In this document: positions 44,630 to 54,652 of the stretch, in pieces | Numbering within the stretch: the first letter of the stretch is position 1 | Layout of the letters: every line of letters starts with the position of its first letter | DNA from: Candidatus Arsenophonus triatominarum | Lineage (GTDB): Bacteria; Pseudomonadota; Gammaproteobacteria; Enterobacterales; Enterobacteriaceae | NCBI RefSeq assembly: GCF_001640365.1 | Contig: NZ_LWMI01000011.1 | Span: forward strand, 1 to 64,000 | Direction of reading: 5' to 3' | Length of the DNA stretch: 64,000 bases | Translations under genes and position numbers: made by a program | The notes under the pieces: model-generated | What the model saw: only the letters and a program-made list of their open reading frames with translations | Told to the model about the DNA's origin: nothing | Databases searched by the model: none

Positions 44630-44843
44630 TATACTAGTAACTCTTTTTAATTAGTGTTCACTTTGCAATTTATGTACTATCTTTGATTGATAATACATAC
44701 CAGACAAAATTTGGCAATTAACATTTTGTAAACAATACAATTTCCATCATCACCCTACTTTTATTAGATACAAAAAACATGATTAATCATGTAATAGACA
44801 ATTGATAATATGCACCCATCATTCTTTATAATCAGGCTAATAT
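44630..44843. other. ydiJ / ydiK divergent spacer
   Basis: AT-rich, about 210 bases. It should hold the ydiK promoter. No clear regulatory site is visible. Confidence 0.4.
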
Positions 44844-45953
44844 ATGGAAAAAGCGCAATCCCCTAATGATCTACCCAAATTCATTTTTAGCATAATTGCT
44901 ATTTTATTGATGATAGCTGCATGTTTTTGGGTATTGAAACCATTCATACTTGGTTTTCTCTGGGCAGGCATGGTGGTTATTGCAACCTGGCCATTATTTA
45001 AAAAAATTGAAAGCAAACTATGGCATAAAAAATGGCTAGCAAGCATAGCGATGACTCTATTAGTAATATTATTATTTGTTATTCCTTTTGCAATACTAAT
45101 TGGTAGCATTATTCAAAATAGTGGCCCACTGATTGAATGGGCAAAATCACCAACTGAAATTAGATTACCCGAGCTATTGTGGTTAAAAAACCTACCCTTT
45201 ATAGGTAATAAACTCTTTTATGGTTGGCATACATTGGTCGCTAATGGCGGTAATACATTAATTGCTAAACTACAACCGTATGTTGGAGAAGCAACCAGCT
45301 GGTTCTTAGCGCAAGCCATTAATGCCGGGCGTTTCGTGTTTCATCTTGTCGTAATGTTACTATTTAGTGCATTACTCTACTTGAAGGGAGAAAGCGTTAT
45401 ATTAAGTATTCGGCATTTTGCCATTCGCCTGGCCGGTACACGAGGCGATACCGCGATCCTACTTGCGGGCCAATCAATTCGCGCTGTTGCATTAGGTGTA
45501 GTAGTTACCGCATTAATACAAGCGATTACAAGTGGTATTGGTTTAGCTTTAGCAGATATTCCTTATGCTGCAATATTAACAATTCTTATCTTTGTATGTT
45601 GTGTTGCCCAACTTGGACCATTATTGATTATGGTACCCTCCATAGTATGGTTATTCTGGTCAGACAATACCAGCTGGGCCATTATTATGATTGTATGGAG
45701 CATAATTGTCGCAACAATGGATGGCGTACTACGTCCTATTTTAATAAGGATGGGGGCGAATTTATCGATGATACTTATTTTGATTGGCGTTATTGGTGGA
45801 ATTTTATCATTTGGCGTAATTGGTCTTTTTATTGGTCCAGTCGTTTTAGCTGTCTCACATAATTTACTAACCACCTGGATGAATGAGGTTTCGAAACCAG
45901 CTAAGTTATCAAATAATTTAACCAAATCTAATTTATATAAGAAAGATCCTTAA
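44844..45953 (+). CDS. ydiK: AI-2E family membrane transporter YdiK
   Basis: 369 residues with about eight hydrophobic segments. The N-terminal pair (FIFSIIAILLMIAACFWVLK, then GFLWAGMVVIATWPLFKKIE) is followed by a hydrophilic stretch and the C-terminal cluster with VALGVVVTALIQAITSGIGL and LILIGVIGGILSFGVIGLFI-GPV, the signature of the AI-2 exporter family (UPF0118). The substrate is unknown: some members export autoinducer-2 or act as Na+/H+ antiporters. It keeps its E. coli position between ydiJ and rprA. Intact, which contrasts with the ruin of ydiJ. Confidence 0.9.
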   Translation: MEKAQSPNDLPKFIFSIIAILLMIAACFWVLKPFILGFLWAGMVVIATWPLFKKIESKLWHKKWLASIAMTLLVILLFVIPFAILIGSIIQNSGPLIEWAKSPTEIRLPELLWLKNLPFIGNKLFYGWHTLVANGGNTLIAKLQPYVGEATSWFLAQAINAGRFVFHLVVMLLFSALLYLKGESVILSIRHFAIRLAGTRGDTAILLAGQSIRAVALGVVVTALIQAITSGIGLALADIPYAAILTILIFVCCVAQLGPLLIMVPSIVWLFWSDNTSWAIIMIVWSIIVATMDGVLRPILIRMGANLSMILILIGVIGGILSFGVIGLFIGPVVLAVSHNLLTTWMNEVSKPAKLSNNLTKSNLYKKDP

Positions 45954-46210
45954 ATTAAAATGATTGACTTAATTAATATTCTTGTTAATCATTATACTTA
46001 AATTATTTGAAATTTGTTGCGCTAAAAATTTTCCAAAATACCAAATAATACCGTAGAATTAAATTTCATTAATTTTAACATTAGTATGATTAAATAATAA
46101 TCTTATATAGTTATACTAGAAAGTGAAATTTACATTAAGATAATTCTTAGTGATAAAACCTTAGAATTATCTTAATATAATGCTTATAGATTAACCTCTT
46201 TATAAATTAT
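45954..46210. other. AT-rich spacer ydiK / rprA
   Basis: No gene. It should contain the rprA promoter and its RcsB site, which I cannot place with confidence. TAATTCTTAG and TAGAATTATC near 46140-46170 form a short inverted repeat (GATAATTCT / AGAATTATC). Confidence 0.45.
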
Positions 46211-46315
46211 TGGTTTCAATATTCTTGGCATTATTATGCAATAAAAAATCATGAAACCTACAGAATATTGCTGTGTGTAGTCTTTGCCTGTCAGCCCATG
46301 ATAGGCTTTTTTTTT
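46211..46315 (+). ncRNA. rprA: Small regulatory RNA RprA
   Basis: The 3' part, GCTGTGTGTAGTCTTTGCC, equals the distinctive core of E. coli RprA, and the terminator hairpin GCCTGTCA-loop-TGATAGGC (46286-46306) is followed by nine T (46307-46315). It lies directly downstream of ydiK on the same strand, the E. coli location. The 5' boundary is set by assuming the usual length of about 105 nt; the 5' half is more diverged. In relatives RprA is activated by the Rcs phosphorelay and, with Hfq, opens the rpoS leader for translation. Preservation in a decaying region suggests that it still works. Confidence 0.85.
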
Positions 46316-46815
46316 CTATTGCGAATAGTAATATTAATGATAATTGATTTATAATGATATTATTAACTTTTATTTATAAAGTCTAAATCGCATCTGCTAT
46401 AAAATAAGATACTTACCTACAAATATTCATATTTTTAATTAAGCCTGACAAATATTGATTAATAATAATAACATGCATAAACTTTACCTGTTATTCATTT
46501 ACCACTCAATTGATTATCTAATACCATATATTATTATTTGATTTCTATTATATAACAGTAAATAAACCTTATTCTATATCATAATCTGGTCTGTCATCCA
46601 TCCAGCTATAATTAAACATATAATTTACAAATTTCAACTATGTTATTTTTTTAACGTCACTGAATATAAATAAAATAGAAAAAATAACCTAAAGTTAACA
46701 ATAAATAAGTGAATAGAAAACCATGAAAATCAAATAAAAGTTTTAAATGATATATGCTGACTATAATATAAACAAATAAAATCTATTATTTAAAATAATA
46801 ACATTTTATTATATA
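46316..46815. other. AT-rich gene desert after rprA
   Basis: About 500 bases of very low GC with stops in all frames and no recognised repeat. It ends at an IS left end at 46816. Confidence 0.5.
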
Positions 46816-46854
46816 CACGAGTTTCGCAAGCTCCGAAAAAGAAGTATAAAGTTC
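46816..46854 (+). mobile_element. IS4/IS701-type left-end scrap
   Basis: CACGAGTTTCGCAAGCTCCG and the next 19 bases match the IS left end, then change to IS91-associated sequence. Confidence 0.72.
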
Positions 46855-47449
46855 ATGTATAAGAAATTAATACCCGAAATGGTTACTCATTGACCTGCGC
46901 CATGATGAAATCCTTTTTATTTTCTTCTAAATTTTGCCAAAATTATGTTGAAGGTTGAGATTAAGAAACGGAATAGATGGTTAAAAACCGATCAATTATT
47001 AATCAATTTTGAACAAAAGGATAGATCTACCCTGTCGTGAGTTTTTATCGCCACCGCAAACAAGCCAGATCATGGTGACGTGCCATAAGTTCTTTACGAT
47101 TCAATCCAAAATTCATTCCTGCGAAAAGTAATTTTTTCCCACATAAGAGACAAGCAAGTGGATCGACTTTAAAGACGTGTTGATACATGTTTCACCAGGT
47201 GATTTTTTTAGCGGGTTTTTTATCTTGCTGGGCTAAAGGATAAACAACCTCCGTTAACATTTTTCGCATCCGTGCTGATGGACTTAAAAAGCCGTAATAG
47301 CGGATCATGTGAAACCATTTTTCTGGCACATGAGACGCAAACAGGGTAATAAATTCATCGGATGTCATGACTAGTCTGTAGTGGCATACTAAATTTGGCC
47401 ACCTAAGTTGAGGTGATATGCTTACCTCATAATTTTTATAGGTGCCGAA

Positions 47450-47749
47450 ATGAGTAAAATAATTACTGCTGAATTTAAATGTGAAACCGCCAAATTAGTC
47501 CTTGACCAAAATTACACCTACCAGGAAGCCGCGAAAGGCATGAACGTCAGTCTTTCAGCGATTAGCCGGTGGGTAAGAGCCCTTCGTTTAGAACGTCAAG
47601 GGAAAACATCGCCTGGTCTGCCATTAACACCTGAACAAATTGAGTTCAGAGAAATGAAGAAAAAAATCCACCGGCTGGAAATGGAGAATGACATCTTAAA
47701 AAAGGCTACTGCGCTCTTAATGTCCGACTCACTGAAAAATTTTCGGTAG
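47450..47749 (+). CDS. IS3-family OrfA
   Basis: Intact 99-residue HTH/zipper protein, identical in sequence to the OrfA copies at 20198, 23458 and 49204. Its orfB partner is truncated. Confidence 0.88.
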   Translation: MSKIITAEFKCETAKLVLDQNYTYQEAAKGMNVSLSAISRWVRALRLERQGKTSPGLPLTPEQIEFREMKKKIHRLEMENDILKKATALLMSDSLKNFR

Positions 47750-47763
47750 TTGAAAAGCTAAGA

Positions 47764-48039
47764 GTGCTTTATCCGGTGAAAACTTTGTGTCGTATTTTTA
47801 ATGTTCACCGAAGCAGTTATCGCTATTGGTGTCGGCCTAAGGAGCCAGATATTGAGCGGACGATAAAACGTAGCCTAGTCAGCGAAGCGTGGAACGTTAG
47901 TGGCGGCTCTGCTGGCGCAAGGACTATCGCCACGATGGTTACCAATACACACAACGTGAAACTTGGGCGGTGGTTAGCGGGTAAGTTGATGAAAGAATTA
48001 ATCATCGTCAGTTGCCAAGAGCGAAAACATAAATACAAC
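47764..48039 (+). pseudogene. IS3-family OrfB, N-terminal fragment
   Basis: Encodes [20 protein letters not shown] to [11 protein letters not shown], then runs into the next IS3 end. The catalytic domain is absent. Confidence 0.82.
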
Positions 48040-48127
48040 TGTAGTGGTCAACTAAAATTGGCCACCCTACCTGACTGTTCACGGAACAGTCGCTCTGATT
48101 CGTTTGGCGTTAATCCACCGTTATATA

Positions 48128-49003
48128 GCTAGGCGACTTAATTTTGATTACAGCATATGTATTAAAAACAGGTCATCGATAGTGCATCCTGTTTCCATCT
48201 TTTTACGTTTAGCTTGAGACCATTTATGTTCTATAGGATTTAAATCTGGTGAATACACAGGCAAATATTCTATCTGGTGTCCTGCGTTTATAATTGCCTG
48301 TTCAATATTCTTACCTTTGTGAAAGCTAGCGTTGTCCATAAAAATAACAGAATTTTCAGGAAGTTCTGGGAGCAATATTTTTGTGATCCAAACATAAAAA
48401 ACATCACGATTAATATTGCAATCAAATAATCCGATAGCAAAAAGGGTTGTTCCCAATAAAGCGCCAATAACATTTGTTCTTCCCTTAGCACCCAGTTTTT
48501 CAGGCCAAAACAACGGTGACCTTTTGGGGAATAGCCGTGAGTTCGTGGAGTGTCATGTGAAAAACCACTTTCATCAATAAAAACAACAGATTTATCTTTT
48601 TTTTCATACTGTTGTCTTTTTTGCTGATGTGCCAGCCTGTCGCTTTCGTTGGTTTTTGGATGGAATAGAGTTTTTTTTATAGGTTAATCCCAGCTTTTTA
48701 AGGGATTGCCAAATAGTCTTTTTACAAACACCGAATCGCTCTGCCCGTTCCTTTTGGTAAGCATCTGGATACTGTTCCACATCTTTTGCTAAAGCATTTT
48801 TATCGAGCTTCCTCTTACGTGGCGTTGAATTTTTTGGCTCTGGTCGTTTAAGCCAACGTACTAAAGACGCTTTTCCAATACGGAATTGTTTCGCAGTTTC
48901 TCGAATTGTTAAACCTTCGGCTTTCCTTACAGATATTACTTTACGTCGAAAATCAATTATATAACTCATAACACACCTTGTAATCAAAATTAAGTCGCCT
49001 AGC
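48128..49003 (-). mobile_element. IS630-family element, copy h (876 bp)
   Basis: TA at 48126-48127 and 49004-49005. It has one base fewer than the usual copy because a C is lost near 48491 (CACCCAG instead of CACCCCAG). Confidence 0.93.
48148..48969 (-). pseudogene. IS630-family transposase, extra frameshift (copy h)
   Basis: A8 at both tracts, plus a private 1-base deletion that reads [14 protein letters not shown] in place of [10 protein letters not shown]. It also has Ile for Thr in MSYIIDF. DDE motifs downstream are intact, but even slippage would not restore the frame. Confidence 0.82.
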
Positions 49004-49008
49004 TATAT

Positions 49009-49189
49009 TGGTAACCATCGTGGCGATAGTCCTTGCGCCAGCAGAGCCGCCACTAACGTTCCACGCTTCGCTGACTAGGCTACGTTTTATCGTCCGCTCA
49101 ATATCTGGCTCCTTAGGCCGACACCAATAGCGATAACTGCTTCGGTGAACATTAAAAATACGACACAAAGTTTTCACCGGATAAAGCAC
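49009..49189 (-). pseudogene. IS3-family OrfB, N-terminal fragment (copy F)
   Basis: Encodes the first 60 residues of OrfB (to [10 protein letters not shown]), then enters IS630 copy h. Confidence 0.8.
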
Positions 49190-49203
49190 TCTTAGCTTTT
49201 CAA

Positions 49204-49503
49204 CTACCGAAAATTTTTCAGTGAGTCGGACATTAAGAGCGCAGTAGCCTTTTTTAAGATGTCATTCTCCATTTCCAGCCGGTGGATTTTTTTCTTCATT
49301 TCTCTGAACTCAATTTGTTCAGGTGTTAATGGCAGACCAGGCGATGTTTTCCCTTGACGTTCTAAACGAAGGGCTCTTACCCACCGGCTAATCGCTGAAA
49401 GACTGACGTTCATGCCTTTCGCGGCTTCCTGGTAGGTGTAATTTTGGTCAAGGACTAATTTGGCGGTTTCACATTTAAATTCAGCAGTAATTATTTTACT
49501 CAT
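49204..49503 (-). CDS. IS3-family OrfA
   Basis: Fourth intact copy of the 99-residue OrfA in the window. Upstream sequence to the left end at 49576 is the same as in the other copies. Confidence 0.88.
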   Translation of the reverse strand: MSKIITAEFKCETAKLVLDQNYTYQEAAKGMNVSLSAISRWVRALRLERQGKTSPGLPLTPEQIEFREMKKKIHRLEMENDILKKATALLMSDSLKNFR

Positions 49504-50464
49504 TTCGGCACCTATAAAAATTATGAGGTAAGCATATCACCTCAACTTAGGTGGCCAAATTTAGTATGCCACTACACTTCCTGTTTTTTCGTGCGGTGGC
49601 TCTTATAGCGTAACGTGATGTTATTATCTTCGCCGGAATAATGTTTTAAGCGACTGAGCAAGGCAGGGGGATTTCTTTAGATAAAATCCGAGATAAAGGG
49701 TGACATGGGTAATATTGGAAAGAATATCAGAAAGATTAATATTCCACCCGCGCTTGTCGTGAGTGTTAAGTAATTGATTCCATGATGCTTTACTTCTTCC
49801 TTCAGCTTTAAGCTCATCGGGAATGGTGAGCGTGTAATAATGTTTTCTCAATAATGCCGTTATCCGATATCGCCACATTGTCATAATGTTTTCGCGATAA
49901 AAGCTGATATCCCGCCAGGTATTCTTTTTAGTCACCCCGCCGGCTGTGGTTGAAAAATGAATATGCGGATGCCATTTTTGGTCTCGTCCCCAGGTATGGA
50001 TGGCAGTGAAAACGCCCGTGGTGATATTGAGGTCACGGCAGATGGTTAATATCACATCAGCGGCTAATCGATTCATTTTACCGAGAAGCCAACGGTTGGC
50101 GCGAATAATAGGCCAATATTCACAAGGCATGGTAAAAGTGATTTGCTGCCAAGGAACTTCGGGTAACCAAGCTAGCGTATTGTTAATCCTTTGTAGGCAA
50201 GCTTTGACGCCACAATGTGGGCAGCTTCGACTTTTGCAGGTAAATTTAACCCGTTTCTCAGAATTACATTGAGGGTCAGGACAGCGCCAAATTGACCACC
50301 CCATAAGCGAAGCGCCGCAAGCCATAATCTTTACCATGGTTTCCATCACAATAGTGCGGACACTATCGGGGGGTTGGCGATTAAGCCAATTGAGTCAGCG
50401 TTGACCAAATTGAAAAACATGACTAAAACGCGGTGACATAAAAGGGATCAAAAGATTGAGACAA

Positions 50465-51508
50465 TAAGCGTGTTGCTTAATAGTGAAATAAGGGTATTTT
50501 CGGTGATTGAAGTAAATTTTAGGCTGTTCTGAGATGGAAATTCCAAAGACCGGCACTAAGGAGTAAAAAGGTATCATCAATAAAGGGTCTACGATTCCGT
50601 AAAATTTGGGTCATACAACCGAGGCGCTTGATACCCGCGATGGCGTGTTCAACCGTAATACGGATGCCCGAGATTATTTTATTTTCTTGTTTTTGTTCAG
50701 GCGATAAAGGTCTTTTTCGAGTTCCTTTTTTTGGGATTTGTGTATTAGGATGCTGTTTATCTATACCTTGAAAACCGGTATCGACCCAGATGGTTACCTC
50801 AGGGGGAATATGGCGAATTATATCGACTTTATCGAGTAAGCGTTTATCGTGACGGCGCCCATTTTTGATCATGGGGATAAATCCAATTTTCCTCGTTTCG
50901 TCAGTCATAATAAGCCCTTTTCGAGTGGTCTGTCTTTTCTTTCCCGAATACATTTTTTTTCGCCGACGCAGATTCTTAGGCTTTTGGACAGGTCGCTCTG
51001 TCCCATCAATAAAGACGTCTTTAACTCCAGGAAAGGCGCGAAAAAATTCCTCAGCAGAGCGAATTTGACGAGCGGGCAAAACACATTCTCGCCCCAAGGT
51101 CATCTCTAAAACCGGCAATAATATTTTTACCCAGCGACATACCCGTGTTCTATCTAAACCAAAAAGAAGTCCTTGCAAATCATAGGTCGGATAACATTTT
51201 AAATACAATAAAATAAAAAGCAGTTTATCTAATGGGGTTGGGATAAATCCTTTCTGCCCTGCACCCATCTGCCGCTCGTGATCTTTTCGATTCTTTTTCC
51301 GATAAATCAAATAACAAGCTGAAAATTCAGCGGCTAAATTTTTCAATTCTTCGACTGATAATCCAATGATTGCTTTACATAAACGATTATCTCGTAACAA
51401 CCGCTCTTTGTTGATCATTTCAAACCGTTATTTTCTAAGTTAAACCTCTTTTTATTGTCTATAGCGTGACAAAAAATGCAACTCTCTATTCAGCAACTAT
51501 TTTAATAG
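50465..51508 (-). mobile_element. IS5-family element, copy 2 (intact transposase)
   Basis: Reverse-orientation partner of the element at 18957. Ends carry the same related repeats (GTGTTGCTTAATAGTGA at 50470, inverse TAGTTGCTGAATAGAGA near 51480). It is inserted at the 5' side of the IS91 element. Confidence 0.85.
50519..51418 (-). CDS. IS5-family transposase, intact
   Basis: 299 residues in one frame. An N-terminal HARBI/IS5-like domain (FIPTPLDKLLFILLYLKCYP, then GLDRTRVCRWVKILLPVLEM) precedes the DDE core: DVFIDGTERPVQ (Asp), the Y/K-rich basic stretch KKMYSGKKRQTTRK, TIWVDTGFQGID (second Asp) and IRITVEHAIAGIKR (Glu). It ends GLWNFHLRTA. The start MINKERLLRDNRLCK at 51418 follows an acceptable upstream region. 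It differs from copy 1 by the absence of the frameshift and by Val for Ala in WVDTGF. It could be active. Confidence 0.9.
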   Translation of the reverse strand: MINKERLLRDNRLCKAIIGLSVEELKNLAAEFSACYLIYRKKNRKDHERQMGAGQKGFIPTPLDKLLFILLYLKCYPTYDLQGLLFGLDRTRVCRWVKILLPVLEMTLGRECVLPARQIRSAEEFFRAFPGVKDVFIDGTERPVQKPKNLRRRKKMYSGKKRQTTRKGLIMTDETRKIGFIPMIKNGRRHDKRLLDKVDIIRHIPPEVTIWVDTGFQGIDKQHPNTQIPKKGTRKRPLSPEQKQENKIISGIRITVEHAIAGIKRLGCMTQILRNRRPFIDDTFLLLSAGLWNFHLRTA

Positions 51509-51573
51509 CTATCGGGTTATACCAGTATTAACAAGCAATGACAAGTCGTCGCCATAGGCGACCATCTTGAAAA
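51509..51573. other. Short unassigned spacer
   Basis: Contains GTCGTCGCCATAGGCGAC-type pairing (GTCGCC / GGCGAC near 51548-51565), a possible IS91 terminus hairpin or a remnant of earlier sequence. Not assigned. Confidence 0.35.
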
Positions 51574-51847
51574 CAAGAAAAAATTAGGATGTTTATATTT
51601 TGTCCGGTTATCCATGCATTAAAAATATCTATAAAACATTCTTACAAGTAAGCAGTGTAAGATACTCTGGTTTGGCGTTATCAGAAGTAAGCCCATCGCT
51701 TTTATCTCATGACACTATTAGTCGATGGCTAAAAAGTAGATGTTTTCGACCTAAAGACCTATGGCGATTAGTTCAACCTTCTATAGACAAAAAAAGCCCT
51801 TGCGTACTAATTGCCGATGATACATTGATTGCCAAAACACGTAGAGT
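51574..51847 (+). pseudogene. IS4/IS701-type transposase, N-terminal fragment
   Basis: Encodes [40 protein letters not shown] and SPCVLIADDTLIAKTR. It is the best-preserved N-terminus of this element in the window. It is cut at 51848 by another CACGAG left end. Confidence 0.78.
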
Positions 51848-51894
51848 CACGAGTTTCGCAATCTCCAAAAAAGTAGTATAAAGTTCAAAACAAG
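51848..51894 (+). mobile_element. IS4/IS701-type left-end scrap
   Basis: CACGAGTTTCGCAATCTCC and about 28 more bases, then replaced by MITE copy 11. Confidence 0.75.
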
Positions 51895-52086
51895 CACGAG
51901 TTTCGCACCAATAAAAAAACGCCCTATTTTTAAGTTTAATTCAGCATAATATATAAATAGAAAAAACCTTATAAATTAAAAGCAACTTATTGTAATTTAA
52001 ATAAATTTATACGTTTTAGTAACTTGCAAATTAACCATTACTTTTAAGCCATTTCTGGAATTTTATATGTCTGTGCGAAACTCGTG
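51895..52086 (+). mobile_element. MITE copy 11
   Basis: 192 bp. The flanks come from two different copies of the IS4/IS701-type element, so no duplication remains. Confidence 0.9.
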
Positions 52087-52262
52087 TCAGAGTAGTTACC
52101 CAAACCCAACCATGAGAGCGAATTAATTTCAGATTATCCAGGCTAGAATACCAAGCATCCATCGCTACCGCTTCAGGCTTGATCCCTCTTTTTTTAGCAA
52201 GTGCGAGCATTTCGGAAAAATGCGTATTTTTTGTTTTTCCATCCGAATCTTTATCATAAATA

Positions 52263-53278
52263 ACCTGAGTTCGGAATAAGAAATAAAGTGAAAGTCTTGC
52301 TATTCAAATAGTTGAATGCGCATATTTCGTTAAAATACTCTAACAATCTGGTTAAAGCGTAGAGCATTGTTAAACAATGATGGAAAATCTTACTGAACTT
52401 TATTGCCTGATGGATGATTTTTGTAAAGACTTGGAGCCAAAAATGCATGAAATTTTGCTGAATAACGGTAGTAAGCGTCGTAGACGGTCTACTCAGCTTT
52501 CATTGGCTGAAATGATGACACTGGTTGTTTTGTTTCATCAACTCCGATTCAGACAATTCAAGGTATTTTATCTCTATTATGTCCGTTTATATCTCAGGAA
52601 GGAATTTCCTAACTTGCCATCATATTCACGCTGCGTAGAGTTACTTCCGCGCAGTGCCTTAGCTTTAACGGCACTTTTTGAGTCAATTAAGGGAAAGTGC
52701 ACAGGTCTGTCGGTTGCCGATTCTACTCCGATAGCTGTGTGTGATAACTTACGGATCCGCCGGCATAGAGTCTTCGATGGGATAGCTGAACGAGGAAAAA
52801 CCTCAACAGGTTGGTTCTTTGGTTTCAAACTTCATGTAATTATCAATCATTTGGGGGAAATACTCAGTTTTCGACTTACACCAGGAAACACAGATGATCG
52901 GAAACCATTACCTGAGCTGATAAAAGATCTTTCTGGTTGTTTGTATGCGGATAAAGGGTATTTATCGGCTTCACTGAAACAGCAACTGAAAACAATGGGA
53001 ATTAACCTTATAACGAATATCAAGAAGAAAATGAAGCCTATTGAACAGACTTGTTTCGACAAAGCCATCTTGCGTCATCGTTCTGTCATTGAAACGGTAT
53101 TTGATGAGTTAAAAATCTTTGTCAGATAGCGCATACGCGGCACCGCTCTCCTGCTAACTTTGTAGTGAATTTATTAGCAGGGCGGGTTGCATATTGTTTA
53201 ATTCCATCTAAACCAAAGATACCTGTGGCAGGAACATATCTTCAAGCATAATTGATAATGCTTATCCCGAACTCAGGT
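52263..53278 (+). mobile_element. IS982-family element, complete, duplication TAAATA
   Basis: About 1016 bp with terminal repeats ACCTGAGTTCGGAATAAG and its inverse. TAAATA flanks both sides (52257-52262 and 53279-53284). It is the only complete IS982 in the window. Confidence 0.92.
52377..53251 (+). pseudogene. IS982-family transposase, late frameshift
   Basis: From the ATG at 52377 the frame covers ENLTELYCLMDDFCKDLEPK, SKRRRRSTQLSLAEMMTLVV, CTGLSVADSTPIAVCDNLRI (Asp), GWFFGFKLHVI, CLYADKGYLSASLKQQ (Asp) and HRSVIETVFDELK (Glu), ending early at 53129 because the A-run after DEL has five A rather than the six of the copy at 13490. The lost tail (CQIAHTRHRSPANFVVNLLA to GTYLQA) lies in the next frame to 53251. 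All catalytic residues precede the break. Confidence 0.85.
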
Positions 53279-53387
53279 TAAATACGATAATCAATAGGAA
53301 TTGATTCAACAGTTGTTAGATTATGCCAAAGTAAATTAACTAAACTATGCCAGCAATAACATCATGTTCGTTACCTGAATACTGATA

Positions 53388-53579
53388 CACGAGTTTCGCA
53401 CAGGCATATAAAATTCCAGAAATGGCTTAAAAGCAATGGTTAATTTGCAAGTTACTAAAACGTATAAATTTGTTTAAATTACAATAAGTTGCTTTTAATT
53501 TATAAGGTTTTTTCTATTTATATATTATGCTGAATTAAACTTAAAAATAGAGCGTTTTTTTATTGGTGCGAAATTCGTG
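53388..53579 (-). mobile_element. MITE copy 12, duplication TGATA
   Basis: 192 bp with TGATA on both sides (53383-53387 and 53580-53584), inside the transposase gene of the element with the same ends. Confidence 0.94.
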
Positions 53580-53774
53580 TGATAATGAACCATCTCTATT
53601 TTTTTACTACGTATTTTGGCAATTAGTGTATCGTCAGCTATTAGTACACAAGGGCTTTTTTTGTCTATAGATGTTTCAACTAATCACCACAGGTCTTTAG
53701 GTCGAAAACACCTGCTTTTTAGCCATCGACTAATAGTGTCATGAGACAAAGGTGATGGGCTTACTTCTGATATA

Positions 53775-54652
53775 GCTAGGCGACTTAATTTTGATTACAA
53801 GGTGTGTTATGAGTTATACAATTGATTTTCGACGTAAAGTAATATCTGTAAGGAAAGCCGAAGGTTTAACAATTCGAGAAACTGCGAAACAATTCCGTAT
53901 TGGAAAAGCGTCTTTAGTACGTTGGCTTAAACGACCAGAGCCAAAAAATTCAACGCCACGTAAGAGGAAGCTCGATAAAAATGCTTTAGCAAAAGATGTG
54001 GAACAGTATCCAGATGCTTACCAAAAGGAACGGGCAGAGCGATTCGGTGTTTGTAAAAAGACTATTTGGCAATCCCTTAAAAAGCTGGGATTAACCTATA
54101 AAAAAAAACTCTATTCCATCCAAAAACCAACGAAAGCGACAGGCTGGCACATCAGCAAAAAAGACAACAGTATGAAAAAAAAGATAAATCTGTTGTTTTT
54201 ATTGATGAAAGTGGTTTTTCACATGACACTCCACGAACTCACGGCTATTCCCCAAAAGGTCACCGTTGTTTTGGCCTGAAAAACTGGGGTGCTAAGGGAA
54301 GAACAAATGTTATTGGCGCTTTATTGGGAACAACCCTTTTTGCTATCGGATTATTTGATTGCAATATTAACCGTGATGTTTTTTATGTTTGGATCACAAA
54401 AATATTGCTCCCAGAACTTCCTGAAAATTCTGTTATTTTTATGGACAACGCTAGCTTTCACAAAGGTAAGAATATTGAACAGGCAATTATAAACGCAGGA
54501 CACCAGATAGAATATTTGCCTGTGTATTCACCAGATTTAAATCCTATAGAACATAAATGGTCTCAAGCTAAACGTAAAAAGATGGAAACAGGATGCACTA
54601 TCGATGACCTGTTTTTAATACATATGCTGTAATCAAAATTAAGTCGCCTAGC
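53775..54652 (+). mobile_element. IS630-family element, copy i (878 bp)
   Basis: TA at 53773-53774 and 54653-54654. Tract lengths are A9 then A8, as in copy g. Confidence 0.94.
53809..54632 (+). CDS. IS630-family transposase, one frame break (copy i)
   Basis: The frame is open from 53809 through the first tract to 54279. The DDE half continues in another frame to 54632. One slippage at the second tract would give full-length protein. Confidence 0.8.

Larger units (their letters stand above)
47377..48039 (+). mobile_element. IS3-family fragment E (left end, orfA, start of orfB)
   Basis: Left end TGTAGTGG at 47377, complete orfA and 90 or so codons of orfB, then cut at 48039 by the right end of inverted copy F. 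Confidence 0.88.
48040..49576 (-). mobile_element. IS3-family element F, internally deleted, carrying IS630 copy h
   Basis: Right end at 48040 (TGTAGTGGTCAACTAAAATT) with the last 25 or so codons of orfB (LTPNESERLFREQSG), IS630 copy h, then the first 60 codons of orfB, complete orfA and the left end at 49576. The middle of orfB is missing at the IS630 position, so the deletion was probably nucleated by IS630. E and F form an inverted pair. Confidence 0.85.
46855..50464 (-). mobile_element. IS91-family element interrupted by two IS3 copies
   Basis: The minus-strand transposase runs from about 50464 to 47045 with IS3 copies E and F (47377-49576) inside. The IS5 element at 50465 cuts its 5' side and an IS4/IS701-type scrap limits its 3' side. 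IS91 elements transpose by rolling-circle replication and have no inverted repeats, so the outer boundaries are approximate. Confidence 0.75.
47045..50464 (-). pseudogene. IS91-family transposase, split
   Basis: N-terminal zinc-binding region (CPDPQCNSEKRVKFTC, then CPHCGVKAC) follows SVRTIVMETMVKIMACGASL; a TGA/TAA-type break lies upstream near 50398. The HUH catalytic motif is in WHPHIHFSTTAGG and the Y-helix region follows (SFYRENIMTMWR). A frame break near 49640 joins to RRYKSHR-like sequence before IS3. Beyond IS3, at 47376-47045, the C-terminal part reads VMTSDEFITLFASHVPEKWF, HMIRYYGFLSPSARMRKML and CLLCGKKLLFAGM, with a TGA near 47186. Not functional. Confidence 0.8.
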
